In this document: piece after piece, positions 14,849-21,056 of the stretch
Position numbering within the stretch: the stretch's first letter is position 1
How the letters are laid out: each line of letters begins with the position of its first letter
Origin: a virus
IMG/VR virus record: IMGVR_UViG_3300011010_000140
Location: 3,414-27,071 of that record
Strand: one strand, 5' to 3'
Length of the DNA: 23,658 bases
Translations under genes and position numbers: made by a program
Notes under the pieces: model-generated
What the model saw: only the letters and a program-made list of their open reading frames with translations
Told to the model about the DNA's origin: nothing
The model's database searches: none

Positions 14849-16719
14849 TTTGTGTCCTGATAGGTGTTGCCAATTTTGTAATCACTAACCATAGGCACAT
14901 CCATTGCCAAAGCATTGCACATAGACCATGTTAGCGTTTCAGCCTCGCGGTCAATAAACGCCTCAGGTGCTGAGATGACCAGTTCATCATGCACACTAAG
15001 AAGTAGCCTACTACCTTTACGACGACTTTGGTATAGCAGCATGGCAGCCTTTGCCTGATCTGCGGCAGAGCCTTGAATCAAAAGGTTGACACCTTTATAG
15101 TCAAACTCACGCAATCTACCGTTGATAATCTTAGGCGGTTCCATCTTCACCAGACGCCCGCCAAGGGTTTTTATGGGTTGGCCTAATTTATACCTAGTAC
15201 GCATGGTTGATTGCATCATCCTGAGGCCCGGAGCCACCGCAGATGTATATGCATCCATCAACGTTTTGGCCAAAGAATAATCCACATCCAACATCTCACT
15301 AATCTTTTGTGGGCCAGCCCCATAAAGAATAGCAAAAGATACGCCTTTGGAATACGTACGTGATACTTCCTGATTGGCAGCCTCTGACATTAGCTTGGCA
15401 GCATACGTATGTAAGTCTGCACGTGCATCTTCTTGGTACTGCTTCATAAGGTTACCACCTTCAAAGTGCGCAAAGATCCTGAGCTCTTGTGCATTGAAGT
15501 CACATGCCACCAGCTTGTGGCCTTCATCAGGAAGAATGAAACTACGTATAAGTGGTAATGGCGCAATGTCTAAGTCTGTTGGAATGAGGATTTCGTTTCT
15601 TCCCATTCCTGTGGTTGCTCCGGCAGCGACAATTTTCGGATAACGGACAGGCGCATTTTGAAAGTTGGGGGTAGAAGAAAGTCTGCCGGTACGTGTGCCG
15701 CCACGTTCACCTCGAACACTATTCCAGTTGGTGTAGATTCGACCTGTAGATGCAGAAGCTTCAAGCCAGGGCTCAATGAAAGTTGACAAACATGTTGATA
15801 GGTTGGCTCTATATCGTAGGACACCTTTTAACTCCTCATGCGTAATTAGTGCATCCAAAGTTTCTTTGTCAGCCCTAGGCTGACCTTTGTCAGTTGTAGG
15901 CCACCCATTTGTTTTGTCCCAGTAATCGGTGAGATAAATACTATCGACTAGCTGTTTATCGCTGTCAATATTTATTTCAGGAGACTTCAATAATGCGCGT
16001 ACCCAGACACTACATTTCTCAATATCTACTATTGCTTGCTGCTTGGCTTGTTGCAAACCTTCCCTATCCACACGTACACCTAGACGTGAGTTTTCAAGCA
16101 ACATGGGCATCAAAGCCATCTCACGTTGATAAGCCTCATCTTGTGCAGGCACCACATGCTCGTAAAGATGCGCAAAAAGCAAAGAAGTAAGCCTTACATC
16201 AGCTGAAGCATAATGACCTACAAGATCCACTGGACCACGACAAATGTATGCACCCCAAGTGGACTTTTTACGATGTGCTTCAGGAACGTTTGCAATAATC
16301 CAATCACGTAATTCATCACGTTCATCAGGCTTTGCAAGCCCATAGGTAGTTACCAATTCTTTTAACGAAAGAGATTGGACATGTGGGTCATGCAGGAAAG
16401 CAAGAATAAGAGTATCATGTATCCTGTAGGGTTCAGGTAAAGGAAGATCAAGATGAGTTTCGGCAACATCAAGATCAAACATAGCGTTATGAAAACAGAT
16501 TTCACGATCAGATTCATAAATCAATTCCAAAATTGTTTTCACAATTGCCTTGGTTGTGTTGTTACCCGTTGTATGACCAAATGCGTGATAGCCATCAGGG
16601 TACTCGCCTTCAGGATCGTAAATGGCCAAGCCAACGGGCACAGGCGGGTACTTTGGCCGCGCTGCAATGCCTTCGGTTTCAAAGTCTAAAAAGACGGGTT
16701 TTTTCATACGGGGTTTCAT
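14845..16719 (-). CDS. Family A DNA polymerase with 3'-5' exonuclease
   Basis: 624 residues, with proofreading exonuclease and polymerase domains but no 5'-3' exonuclease, as usual in phages. Exo motifs: FLDFETEG, CFHNAMFDLD, YASADVRLT. Polymerase motif A is LVACDFNAQELR, motif B RTYSKGVSFAILYG (the O-helix with Lys, Phe and Tyr) and motif C LSVHDELV, so all catalytic carboxylates are present. Motif A reads DFNAQELR rather than the common DYSQIELR. The open frame runs back to 16815, but that extension lies inside the upstream gene and encodes a Cys-rich stretch from the wrong frame. ATG 16719 makes a TAATG junction with the upstream stop and has AAGGGA nine bases before it. It is the replicative polymerase of this phage. 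Confidence 0.95.
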   Translation of the reverse strand: MKPRMKKPVFLDFETEGIAARPKYPPVPVGLAIYDPEGEYPDGYHAFGHTTGNNTTKAIVKTILELIYESDREICFHNAMFDLDVAETHLDLPLPEPYRIHDTLILAFLHDPHVQSLSLKELVTTYGLAKPDERDELRDWIIANVPEAHRKKSTWGAYICRGPVDLVGHYASADVRLTSLLFAHLYEHVVPAQDEAYQREMALMPMLLENSRLGVRVDREGLQQAKQQAIVDIEKCSVWVRALLKSPEINIDSDKQLVDSIYLTDYWDKTNGWPTTDKGQPRADKETLDALITHEELKGVLRYRANLSTCLSTFIEPWLEASASTGRIYTNWNSVRGERGGTRTGRLSSTPNFQNAPVRYPKIVAAGATTGMGRNEILIPTDLDIAPLPLIRSFILPDEGHKLVACDFNAQELRIFAHFEGGNLMKQYQEDARADLHTYAAKLMSEAANQEVSRTYSKGVSFAILYGAGPQKISEMLDVDYSLAKTLMDAYTSAVAPGLRMMQSTMRTRYKLGQPIKTLGGRLVKMEPPKIINGRLREFDYKGVNLLIQGSAADQAKAAMLLYQSRRKGSRLLLSVHDELVISAPEAFIDREAETLTWSMCNALAMDVPMVSDYKIGNTYQDTK

Positions 16720-16904
16720 TAGTTGGTGTCCCTTGGAAGACATAAGAACGTGCGGTTTTGCGCAGGTGCAACTGCCTTTTGCTTTGCAATTAATTGCGTT
16801 GCAACTTTTTGGCATGCATCTTTAGTTTTAAAAGTTTCTATGCTTTCGGCATCAGACATAACGCCATTTGTGATGGTCACTACAACTAAAACAAAAGCGT
16901 ACAC
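16719..16904 (-). CDS. Small exported-type protein with two Cys (61 aa)
   Basis: 61 residues: a hydrophobic N-terminus (YAFVLVVVTITNGVM) that looks like a short signal peptide or membrane anchor, then a polar part with Cys30 and Cys55 (KDACQKVATQL and RTFLCLP). This layout, a leader plus two cysteines able to form a disulfide, recurs in small unnamed phage proteins. The longest frame begins at a TTG (16952), but the GTG at 16904 has GGAG eight bases upstream. It also lies one base after the stop of the 34-residue membrane protein, so coupling is likely. The stop overlaps the polymerase start (TAATG). It may act in the periplasm; no function is known. Confidence 0.65.
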   Translation of the reverse strand: MYAFVLVVVTITNGVMSDAESIETFKTKDACQKVATQLIAKQKAVAPAQNRTFLCLPRDTN

Positions 16905-16905
16905 C

Positions 16906-17010
16906 TTATGGTCTCCAAATAAATAAGTCAAAGACGATTGCCAGCATTGCAATAGCTGTCAGCAAATACAAGTATTTATTGAACCACGAGATGTTATCAG
17001 GATCTATCAT
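16906..17010 (-). CDS. Tiny single-pass membrane protein (34 aa)
   Basis: A short frame with ATG at 17010, AAAGG seven bases upstream and a TAA stop at 16908-16906. It encodes 34 residues: polar MIDPDNISWFNKY, a hydrophobic stretch LYLLTAIAMLAIVFDLFIW of about 19 residues, and a final RP. That is a textbook single transmembrane helix. It is followed after one base by the GTG of the 61-residue exported-type protein, so the two are probably translated as a pair and could work together at the membrane. The AAAGG belongs to a copy of the repeated leader element. No family is recognised. Confidence 0.6.
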   Translation of the reverse strand: MIDPDNISWFNKYLYLLTAIAMLAIVFDLFIWRP

Positions 17011-17017
17011 ACAGGTG

Positions 17018-17032
17018 CCTTTCAAAAACAAA
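17018..17032 (-). promoter_or_regulatory. Leader/RBS element copy 3 (diverged)
   Basis: Minus-strand TTTGTTTTTGAAAGG. It is directly joined to the terminator hairpin upstream, so its T-rich half also serves as the terminator U-tract, while GAAAGG serves the ATG at 17010. Confidence 0.55.
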
Positions 17033-17051
17033 TGGGGGCACAAGGCCCCCA
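17024..17051 (-). terminator. Strong intrinsic terminator after the 260-aa gene
   Basis: On the minus strand, TGGGGGC-CTTGT-GCCCCCA (17051-17033) forms a perfect seven-base-pair stem with a five-base loop. It is followed at once by TTTGTTTTT and lies five bases after the TAA stop of the gene ending at 17057. Confidence 0.85.
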
Positions 17052-17056
17052 ACAGA

Positions 17057-17839
17057 TTAGTACTTAGCAGCAGTATCTACAGCAATTTCTGCAGATTCTG
17101 GTTGTATGTCATTAATGACGCCTGCGGTATCAATTGCCACCTGCACTTCTTGTTCAGCACGACGCATTAATGCCTGCACAATAGCCATGTCATCAATTGC
17201 CTTGACTGCAGAAAATACCACCTTGAACTGTGTCTTAGGATCAGCTACTACTGCAATCTCAGTAATGATAGCCAATGGCGGACGCTTCATTGTTGCTGCA
17301 ATGGTTTGCACGTAGTTAGCATAGTTTTTCAAACTAGTAACGGGTGGACGCAATGCTGCAATCTCCGCAGTTTCAATTGCCTGTACTGAGCCAATGCTAT
17401 CGGCTGCAATGATAAGCAAGCGACGTGTTTCACGGCATGCTTTGCCTTTGCCACCATTACTGGCTGAGCCCCACTCATTCTTAGGGCAGCCATCGCACTT
17501 GGTATGCATAGGCTCAGTAACGCTAGGGGCGGGGCCCATGCCTGATGCAGATGCTGCAATTGCAAAACACTTTGGACCTACGATTTTTGTAGGGTCATAA
17601 CGTGAATCGTAGTACAGACGCTCAACAGGTGCGGCAAGAATTACGCATGCCAATTTGTTGTCTGTAATCGGATTGCCACGATACTTAAGAACGCCGCCCT
17701 GAGTTGACAGGAATGTGGCTGTAAGGCTCGATTGCTCGGCCTTAACAGTATCCATTGCCATTGCTGCCAATTGGTCCTCAAAGAGGGCGACTTGATTTTT
17801 TGGCGTGGTAGCCAATTTGGTTGAAGGTTGCTTTGTCAT
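17057..17839 (-). CDS. Conserved phage protein with Cys cluster; candidate ssDNA-binding
   Basis: 260 residues. The centre has a Cys cluster (KCDGCPKNEWGS, then GKGKACRETRRL), consistent with a small zinc-binding loop surrounded by basic residues, and the flanks are beta-rich (LLIIAAD, FKVVFSA). The C-terminus is acidic and flexible (NDIQPESAEIAVDT), as in many single-stranded DNA-binding proteins. The replication operon otherwise lacks a visible SSB, so that role is a fair hypothesis, but I do not recognise an SSB or RecT signature. The start follows GGAG at short spacing. A strong terminator directly follows the stop, so this may be the highly expressed end of its transcript, as expected for a stoichiometric binding protein. 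Confidence 0.7.
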   Translation of the reverse strand: MTKQPSTKLATTPKNQVALFEDQLAAMAMDTVKAEQSSLTATFLSTQGGVLKYRGNPITDNKLACVILAAPVERLYYDSRYDPTKIVGPKCFAIAASASGMGPAPSVTEPMHTKCDGCPKNEWGSASNGGKGKACRETRRLLIIAADSIGSVQAIETAEIAALRPPVTSLKNYANYVQTIAATMKRPPLAIITEIAVVADPKTQFKVVFSAVKAIDDMAIVQALMRRAEQEVQVAIDTAGVINDIQPESAEIAVDTAAKY

Positions 17840-17857
17840 AAAAACTCCATGAACTAG

Positions 17858-18223
17858 TTACTTGCGACGAACGGTAAGTTCCCAGACATCCGATGTGGTT
17901 GTCCCGGGTATGGCTTCACCTGCATCCCACCGCTCACGGAAGGCAGTTGAAGAAAGCCGCTTATGCAGCAATTCGAATTGGCCACTTTCTGCCACGTACT
18001 TATAGAACGTGTTCCAATCATCTATGGCAGGATGGCGTGTAAGTTTCATTGTGCAAGAAGCCTTGTCATTGGCTGCTTGACTAATGCCGGCATGGCTCAT
18101 AAGATCCATGATGTCTTTTTCAAGCTCGGCCAATTGCTTGGTGCACTGCTTGACCTCCTCACTAAGATCTTCACGCTTGGCCTTGGTAGTTACAAACTGA
18201 TCGATGAGTTCATTGATATTCAT
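17858..18223 (-). CDS. Conserved phage protein, helical N-terminus (121 aa)
   Basis: 121 residues. Residues about 10-45 form a charged coiled-coil-like helix (KAKREDLSEEVKQCTKQLAEL). The rest is a compact domain with HPAIDDWNTFYKYVAESGQF, LLHKRLSSTAFRERWDAG and IPGT near the end, which looks conserved and ordered. I have an impression of this pattern in uncharacterised proteins next to phage single-strand annealing or SSB-like genes, but cannot name it. It forms an ATGA overlap with the MazG-like gene upstream and lies 18 bases before the 260-residue protein. A role in phage DNA metabolism is likely from context only. Confidence 0.7.
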   Translation of the reverse strand: MNINELIDQFVTTKAKREDLSEEVKQCTKQLAELEKDIMDLMSHAGISQAANDKASCTMKLTRHPAIDDWNTFYKYVAESGQFELLHKRLSSTAFRERWDAGEAIPGTTTSDVWELTVRRK

Positions 18224-18645
18224 TTGGATGACCCCTTAGCTAATGCTTCTTTTCTTGTTGCTTGAATGACTCGCGTAAGTTCAGGCTCAGGCGGTACCCA
18301 ACCCACGGGCTTAATGACATCGTATTGAGAGCCACGAGTAGAACGCATGAGCTCATTAGCAGGTACCTTGCGCATGTTGGCCTTGTGCACAACATCAAAA
18401 AGCTTGTCAAAAGGTAGCCCCATTGCATGAGCAACGCCAAGTGCAACGTAGACCAAGTCAATGATTGCATCGGCAGCGTCAACCAAGCTTTCCTCTTCAC
18501 AAGCTTTTAGGTACTCACTCAATTCCTCCATGATAAAGCGAGCAAAGTAACTTGCCTCAGCAGGTGAAAGGAACTGTGGATAGTTGGTGATTGGCAAATT
18601 CATTTTTTGTCTGAAGATGCCAACTTTTTCAAAGTTAGTCGCCAT
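18220..18645 (-). CDS. MazG-like nucleotide pyrophosphohydrolase
   Basis: 141 residues of the all-alpha NTP pyrophosphohydrolase superfamily. The metal-binding signature is visible: EELSEYLKACEE (E-E-x2-E, about 41-52) and DAADAIIDLVYVALG (D-x2-D, about 57-71), then a helix with NMRKV. Such enzymes hydrolyse dNTPs to dNMP plus pyrophosphate. T4 gp56, which removes dCTP and supplies dCMP to the hydroxymethylase, belongs to the same broad superfamily, so this protein could do that job here; general MazG house-cleaning or dUTPase-like activity are alternatives. The gene overlaps the upstream one by 11 bases and the next by ATGA. Confidence 0.82.
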   Translation of the reverse strand: MATNFEKVGIFRQKMNLPITNYPQFLSPAEASYFARFIMEELSEYLKACEEESLVDAADAIIDLVYVALGVAHAMGLPFDKLFDVVHKANMRKVPANELMRSTRGSQYDVIKPVGWVPPEPELTRVIQATRKEALAKGSSK

Positions 18646-18898
18646 AGTAAGCTTTCAAGATACGGTTGTTTTGTTTGTGCTCGAGACGAATGCGATCACT
18701 GATGTATTTGCGATCAACGTTGCTAAGAAGAGTTGTGCAATCAACTTCACCAACGGTAAAGTGAAACCAAAAGCCTTCGTGGATCATGTCATTATCATCG
18801 CCTTCTTCGTAGGTAACATGCACGGTGCAATCACCTGTTTCAGGCATGTCATCCATGTCAAAGGGCACGTATTCAAAAGTGAATGTGAATTCAGTCAT
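18635..18898 (-). CDS. Small acidic protein (87 aa), unknown
   Basis: 87 residues, very acidic in the first half (FDMDDMPETGD, EEGDDNDMIHEG) and basic at the end (RIRLEHKQNNRILKAYYGD). The N-terminus (TEFTFTFEYVPFD) is beta-strand-like. Two Cys are present, without a metal motif. The ATG at 18898 is preferred over the ATG at 18904: it forms the ATGA overlap with the upstream stop and has GGAAG seven bases before it, whereas the first ATG is almost on top of that Shine-Dalgarno. Such an acidic profile could be a DNA mimic, but this is speculation. Function unknown. Confidence 0.65.
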   Translation of the reverse strand: MTEFTFTFEYVPFDMDDMPETGDCTVHVTYEEGDDNDMIHEGFWFHFTVGEVDCTTLLSNVDRKYISDRIRLEHKQNNRILKAYYGD

Positions 18899-19407
18899 AC
18901 ACATGCTTCCACAGCAAGCAAATCACGAAGCCACAAAGGCTGTGGATCTTTGCCACGGTTGTAGACTAGCGGAAAGATAGCAGCTTTGCTAGCATAATAC
19001 GCACGGTAAGAGCTGACTGGATCATCGCTTTTGAATTCATCAGGCATGGCAAGCGGTGGGTTAGACCACAGCAAGGGCAAGCTACGCATTGCTGATGGTG
19101 GATACATTAATTCCTTAGAAAGAATGTCACTAGACTTATGCGTGTGGCCATAGCGCCAAAAGAATTGACGGCCAAGATGACGGGCTAAATCGCTAACCCA
19201 TTCATAGTGCAGGTGAGACTTACGAATCCATACGGCTGATGGATGGTTTTTGTGTGTGGGGCGATAGGTGACATTGTGGCCGTTGCCGTACTCATGGTGT
19301 GCGGTAGCCAAGAGTTGGCATGACTCGATAAGCATTTTGCCGACATGCTTATCGCAATGATAGCCTGCAGCAATTGGCGGTAGATGATGTAAGTAGAAAA
19401 CATTCAT
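18895..19407 (-). CDS. Conserved phage protein resembling pyrimidine-dimer glycosylases
   Basis: 170 residues beginning MNVFYLHHLPPIAAGYHCDKH. A His-rich N-terminal helix (CDKHVGKMLIESCQLLATAHH) is followed by THKNHPSAVWIRKSHLHYEW, then RYGHTHKSS and MPDEFKSDDPVSSYRAYYASK. I recognise this as a widespread phage protein. Its helical pattern with a conserved H-x2-W-R segment resembles Pyr_excise (T4 endonuclease V-like) domains, though the catalytic N-terminal Thr of DenV is not evident. DNA repair or a base-related role is thus plausible but unproven. ATG 19407 is chosen because GAAAGG of the leader element lies seven bases upstream; the frame could start at a TTG (19422) inside that element, which is unlikely. 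Confidence 0.65.
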   Translation of the reverse strand: MNVFYLHHLPPIAAGYHCDKHVGKMLIESCQLLATAHHEYGNGHNVTYRPTHKNHPSAVWIRKSHLHYEWVSDLARHLGRQFFWRYGHTHKSSDILSKELMYPPSAMRSLPLLWSNPPLAMPDEFKSDDPVSSYRAYYASKAAIFPLVYNRGKDPQPLWLRDLLAVEACV

Positions 19408-19414
19408 GTAGATA

Positions 19415-19429
19415 CCTTTCAAAAATCAA
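19415..19429 (-). promoter_or_regulatory. Leader/RBS element copy 4 (TTGATTTTTGAAAGG)
   Basis: Identical over 15 bases to the copy at 19740-19754. It supplies the GAAAGG seven bases before the ATG at 19407. Confidence 0.65.
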
Positions 19430-19452
19430 TGTAGAAGACCAGAAAACGTGAG

Positions 19453-19502
19453 CAACTTGTGAAGTTGTGAGATGATTATACACTCATTGTAAGAGCTTGC
19501 AA
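19453..19502 (-). promoter_or_regulatory. Predicted sigma70-type promoter with dyad at transcript start
   Basis: On the minus strand there is TTGCAA (19502-19497), a 16-base spacer, then a perfect TATAAT (19480-19475). Seven bases after the -10 box lies a perfect inverted repeat, CAACTT-CAC-AAGTTG (19467-19453), at the expected transcription start. It could be an operator or a 5' hairpin. The -10 overlaps the stop codon of the upstream gene. The next gene starts at 19407. Confidence 0.6.
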
Positions 19503-19730
19503 ATCTTTTTCAATTTTTTTGATGTTCTCATTTGCTTGCAAATTGTAGTAGTGGCCAAAGATGCGGTCAATGTGGCCCATATACTCATTGAACTCAGCTT
19601 CCTTAGTGATGTTGGGGTTGCACATGTAAGGACGAAGGAAAGTAACGAATGCATTCAAGTCAGTGCCTAGTGCACCAAGGGTGGCAGAAGGCATAGCATT
19701 GGAGCTAGAGGGTACGAAACGATTGAACAT
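19476..19730 (-). CDS. Small helical protein (84 aa), unknown
   Basis: 84 residues. The first ~20 are Ser/Ala/Pro-rich and probably flexible (RFVPSSSNAMPSATLGALG); the remainder is helical with aromatic residues (EFNEYMGHIDRIFGHYYNL) and ends in a short amphipathic helix (ENIKKIEKDLQAL). No known motif. It has its own leader element with GAAAGG, is separated from the upstream gene by a terminator hairpin, and is followed by a predicted promoter that overlaps its stop. It may therefore be a separately controlled, abundant early protein. Function unknown. Confidence 0.7.
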   Translation of the reverse strand: MFNRFVPSSSNAMPSATLGALGTDLNAFVTFLRPYMCNPNITKEAEFNEYMGHIDRIFGHYYNLQANENIKKIEKDLQALTMSV

Positions 19731-19739
19731 AGGGGTTTA

Positions 19740-19754
19740 CCTTTCAAAAATCAA
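19740..19754 (-). promoter_or_regulatory. Leader/RBS element copy 5 (TTGATTTTTGAAAGG)
   Basis: The leader element lies between the terminator hairpin at 19768-19781 and the ATG at 19730, with GAAAGG nine bases before the start codon. Confidence 0.6.
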
Positions 19755-19767
19755 AAACACAAGAGAT

Positions 19768-19781
19768 GGGGCCGTAGCCCC
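19768..19781 (-). terminator. Stem-loop with UACG tetraloop after the DUF932 gene
   Basis: On the minus strand, GGGGC-TACG-GCCCC forms a five-base-pair GC stem capped by a C(UACG)G tetraloop, seven bases past the TAA stop at 19791-19789. The T-rich tract that follows (TGTGTTTTTGATTTTTG) begins about eight bases later, so termination may be partial, or the hairpin may protect the mRNA 3' end. Confidence 0.65.
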
Positions 19782-19788
19782 GTTGAAG

Positions 19789-20742
19789 TTAAGCCAGCTC
19801 GAGGAGTGCCGCAGTTGCCTGTCTTTTAATCTTAACACCGTTGCCAAACCATGCGTTGGCCAACCGTGCATCGCTTGTACGAGCAGTTTCCCAGTCCATC
19901 AACTGCGTAACAGCATTTAATGCACCCCAACCAGTACCTTTGGCCGATTCCATTTCAGCACCGATGCCTGCGCCTTCGAAGAGGGACAATGCACGTTGTG
20001 CTGCACGGCTTGGCTTGAGTTCATCACCGCCAAGAATCTTAGTAAAGACTTTTTGTGCTTGCAAGGAACTGATTTTCAGGCCGGCCAAGAACTTGGCTGT
20101 GTGCTCAAAATCTTTGAACGCATCGTTAAAGTCTGCAAGCTGTGACTTGACATCAAGTGCATTGAACACCGAGTTGTGACGAACCTGCACTACATTACCA
20201 CCACGTTCCTGTGCCAGTTGCAATGTGTTGTTACACACAACGCGGACGCTGGTAAGACGAGCCTGAGTTGCCAACGAGCCATCGCAGCTTGATGCTAGCA
20301 ACAGATATTGGTGAACCTTGTCACCAGCCACATTGAACTCGCCATCCATTTTGGCCAGTGCCCAGTAGTGAGCGCCATTGCGCAAAACGCCGGCTGTATC
20401 TAGGTGAGCAATTGTGCCAACCATACTGCGGAAGAATTCCAAAACTTCGATAGGTTGAACTACCTTATAAGCATTGGAAACTATGCCAAGTGGCTCGTTG
20501 GTATCTGTGCGGTACATGACGCGTTTGCCAGCGTAAGCACAAACTCTTGGGTTTTCACCAAAAGATGGTGCTTCGTACTTCACGTTGGCCATAGCCAATT
20601 TGAAATCCAAGCCAGACTCGGTAGCCCAATCATCTAGCGATGAATTAGCTGTTAGCTTCTGGCCTAAGCCATGCCAAGGGGTTTCACCGACATAAGCGAT
20701 TGCTGCTTTGCCGTCAAGAGTGTGTGCGATTAAATGTGCCAT
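19789..20742 (-). CDS. DUF932 family phage/plasmid protein
   Basis: 317 residues typical of the DUF932 (phage/plasmid-like TIGR03299) family: TPWHGLGQKL near the start, DWATESGLDFKL, YRTDTNEPLGIVSNAYKVVQ, then SCDGSLATQARLTSVRVVCNNTL in parts, and a C-terminal GTGWGALNAVTQLMDW. The family has no established biochemical function but is very common next to phage and plasmid replication genes and often strongly expressed. ATG 20742 is chosen over an in-frame upstream start at 20766: GAAAAGG lies eight bases before it, and family members usually begin MAHxI/L. It is the first gene of the minus-strand early region and is read from the divergent control region. Confidence 0.88.
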   Translation of the reverse strand: MAHLIAHTLDGKAAIAYVGETPWHGLGQKLTANSSLDDWATESGLDFKLAMANVKYEAPSFGENPRVCAYAGKRVMYRTDTNEPLGIVSNAYKVVQPIEVLEFFRSMVGTIAHLDTAGVLRNGAHYWALAKMDGEFNVAGDKVHQYLLLASSCDGSLATQARLTSVRVVCNNTLQLAQERGGNVVQVRHNSVFNALDVKSQLADFNDAFKDFEHTAKFLAGLKISSLQAQKVFTKILGGDELKPSRAAQRALSLFEGAGIGAEMESAKGTGWGALNAVTQLMDWETARTSDARLANAWFGNGVKIKRQATAALLELA

Positions 20743-20750
20743 TTTGCATT

Positions 20751-20766
20751 CCTTTTCAATAGTCAA
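20751..20766 (-). promoter_or_regulatory. Leader/RBS element copy 6 (TTGACTATTGAAAAGG)
   Basis: The same element with one extra A in the Shine-Dalgarno half. It lies eight bases before the DUF932 ATG at 20742 and fixes that start. Confidence 0.65.
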
Positions 20767-20778
20767 GTTAGTTAAACA

Positions 20779-20813
20779 ACATCACCACAATTTGATGATG
20801 TGAAGCAATTATA
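20779..20813 (-). promoter_or_regulatory. GTATAAT box followed by inverted repeat, DUF932 leader
   Basis: The minus-strand TATAAT at 20813-20808 is followed six bases later by ACATCA-N11-TGATGT (20801-20779). There is no good -35, but an A-tract lies upstream. The arrangement matches two other units in the window (8094-8117 and 19453-19480). Probable early promoter with a 5' stem-loop or operator. Confidence 0.5.
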
Positions 20814-20913
20814 CGCCAAAACGAGTACTTTTTTTGTATTTGCGTAAAAATATTTTTATCTGTTACCTAGTATTTTAGGATAATTGTGCAATGTATACTT
20901 TGGTTTCTCAGTG

Positions 20914-20935
20914 CTGTGTATCCTTTTTGACACAG
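20914..20935 (+). promoter_or_regulatory. Operator-like dyad overlapping a TTGACA hexamer
   Basis: CTGTGT (20914-20919), ten bases, then ACACAG (20930-20935) is a perfect six-base inverted repeat with about two helical turns between half-site starts, a usual geometry for dimeric repressors. Its right half overlaps a perfect -35 hexamer TTGACA (20927-20932). No -10 box stands at ideal spacing; the nearest TATAAT is 26 bases away, so promoter assignment is uncertain. Confidence 0.4.
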
Positions 20936-21056
20936 TGTTACCTCACCATGCATATAGATATAATGAGTCACTGCAACAATGATCCGACTGTGAGACCATG
21001 CTGAACCTTTTGACTTTTGACATGAATGTAGGCAATCAACCCCATAGTAATTGTGC

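Noticed and set aside
16720-16815. N-terminal extension of the DNA polymerase (Cys-rich, zinc-finger-like)
   Set aside because: It is the other frame of the 61-residue gene. The TAATG junction and the AAGGGA upstream of 16719 favour the shorter protein, which already starts just before Exo I.
20927-20964. Single TTGACA/TATAAT sigma70 promoter for the primase gene
   Set aside because: The 26-base spacer is too long for one sigma70 promoter, so the two boxes are reported separately.
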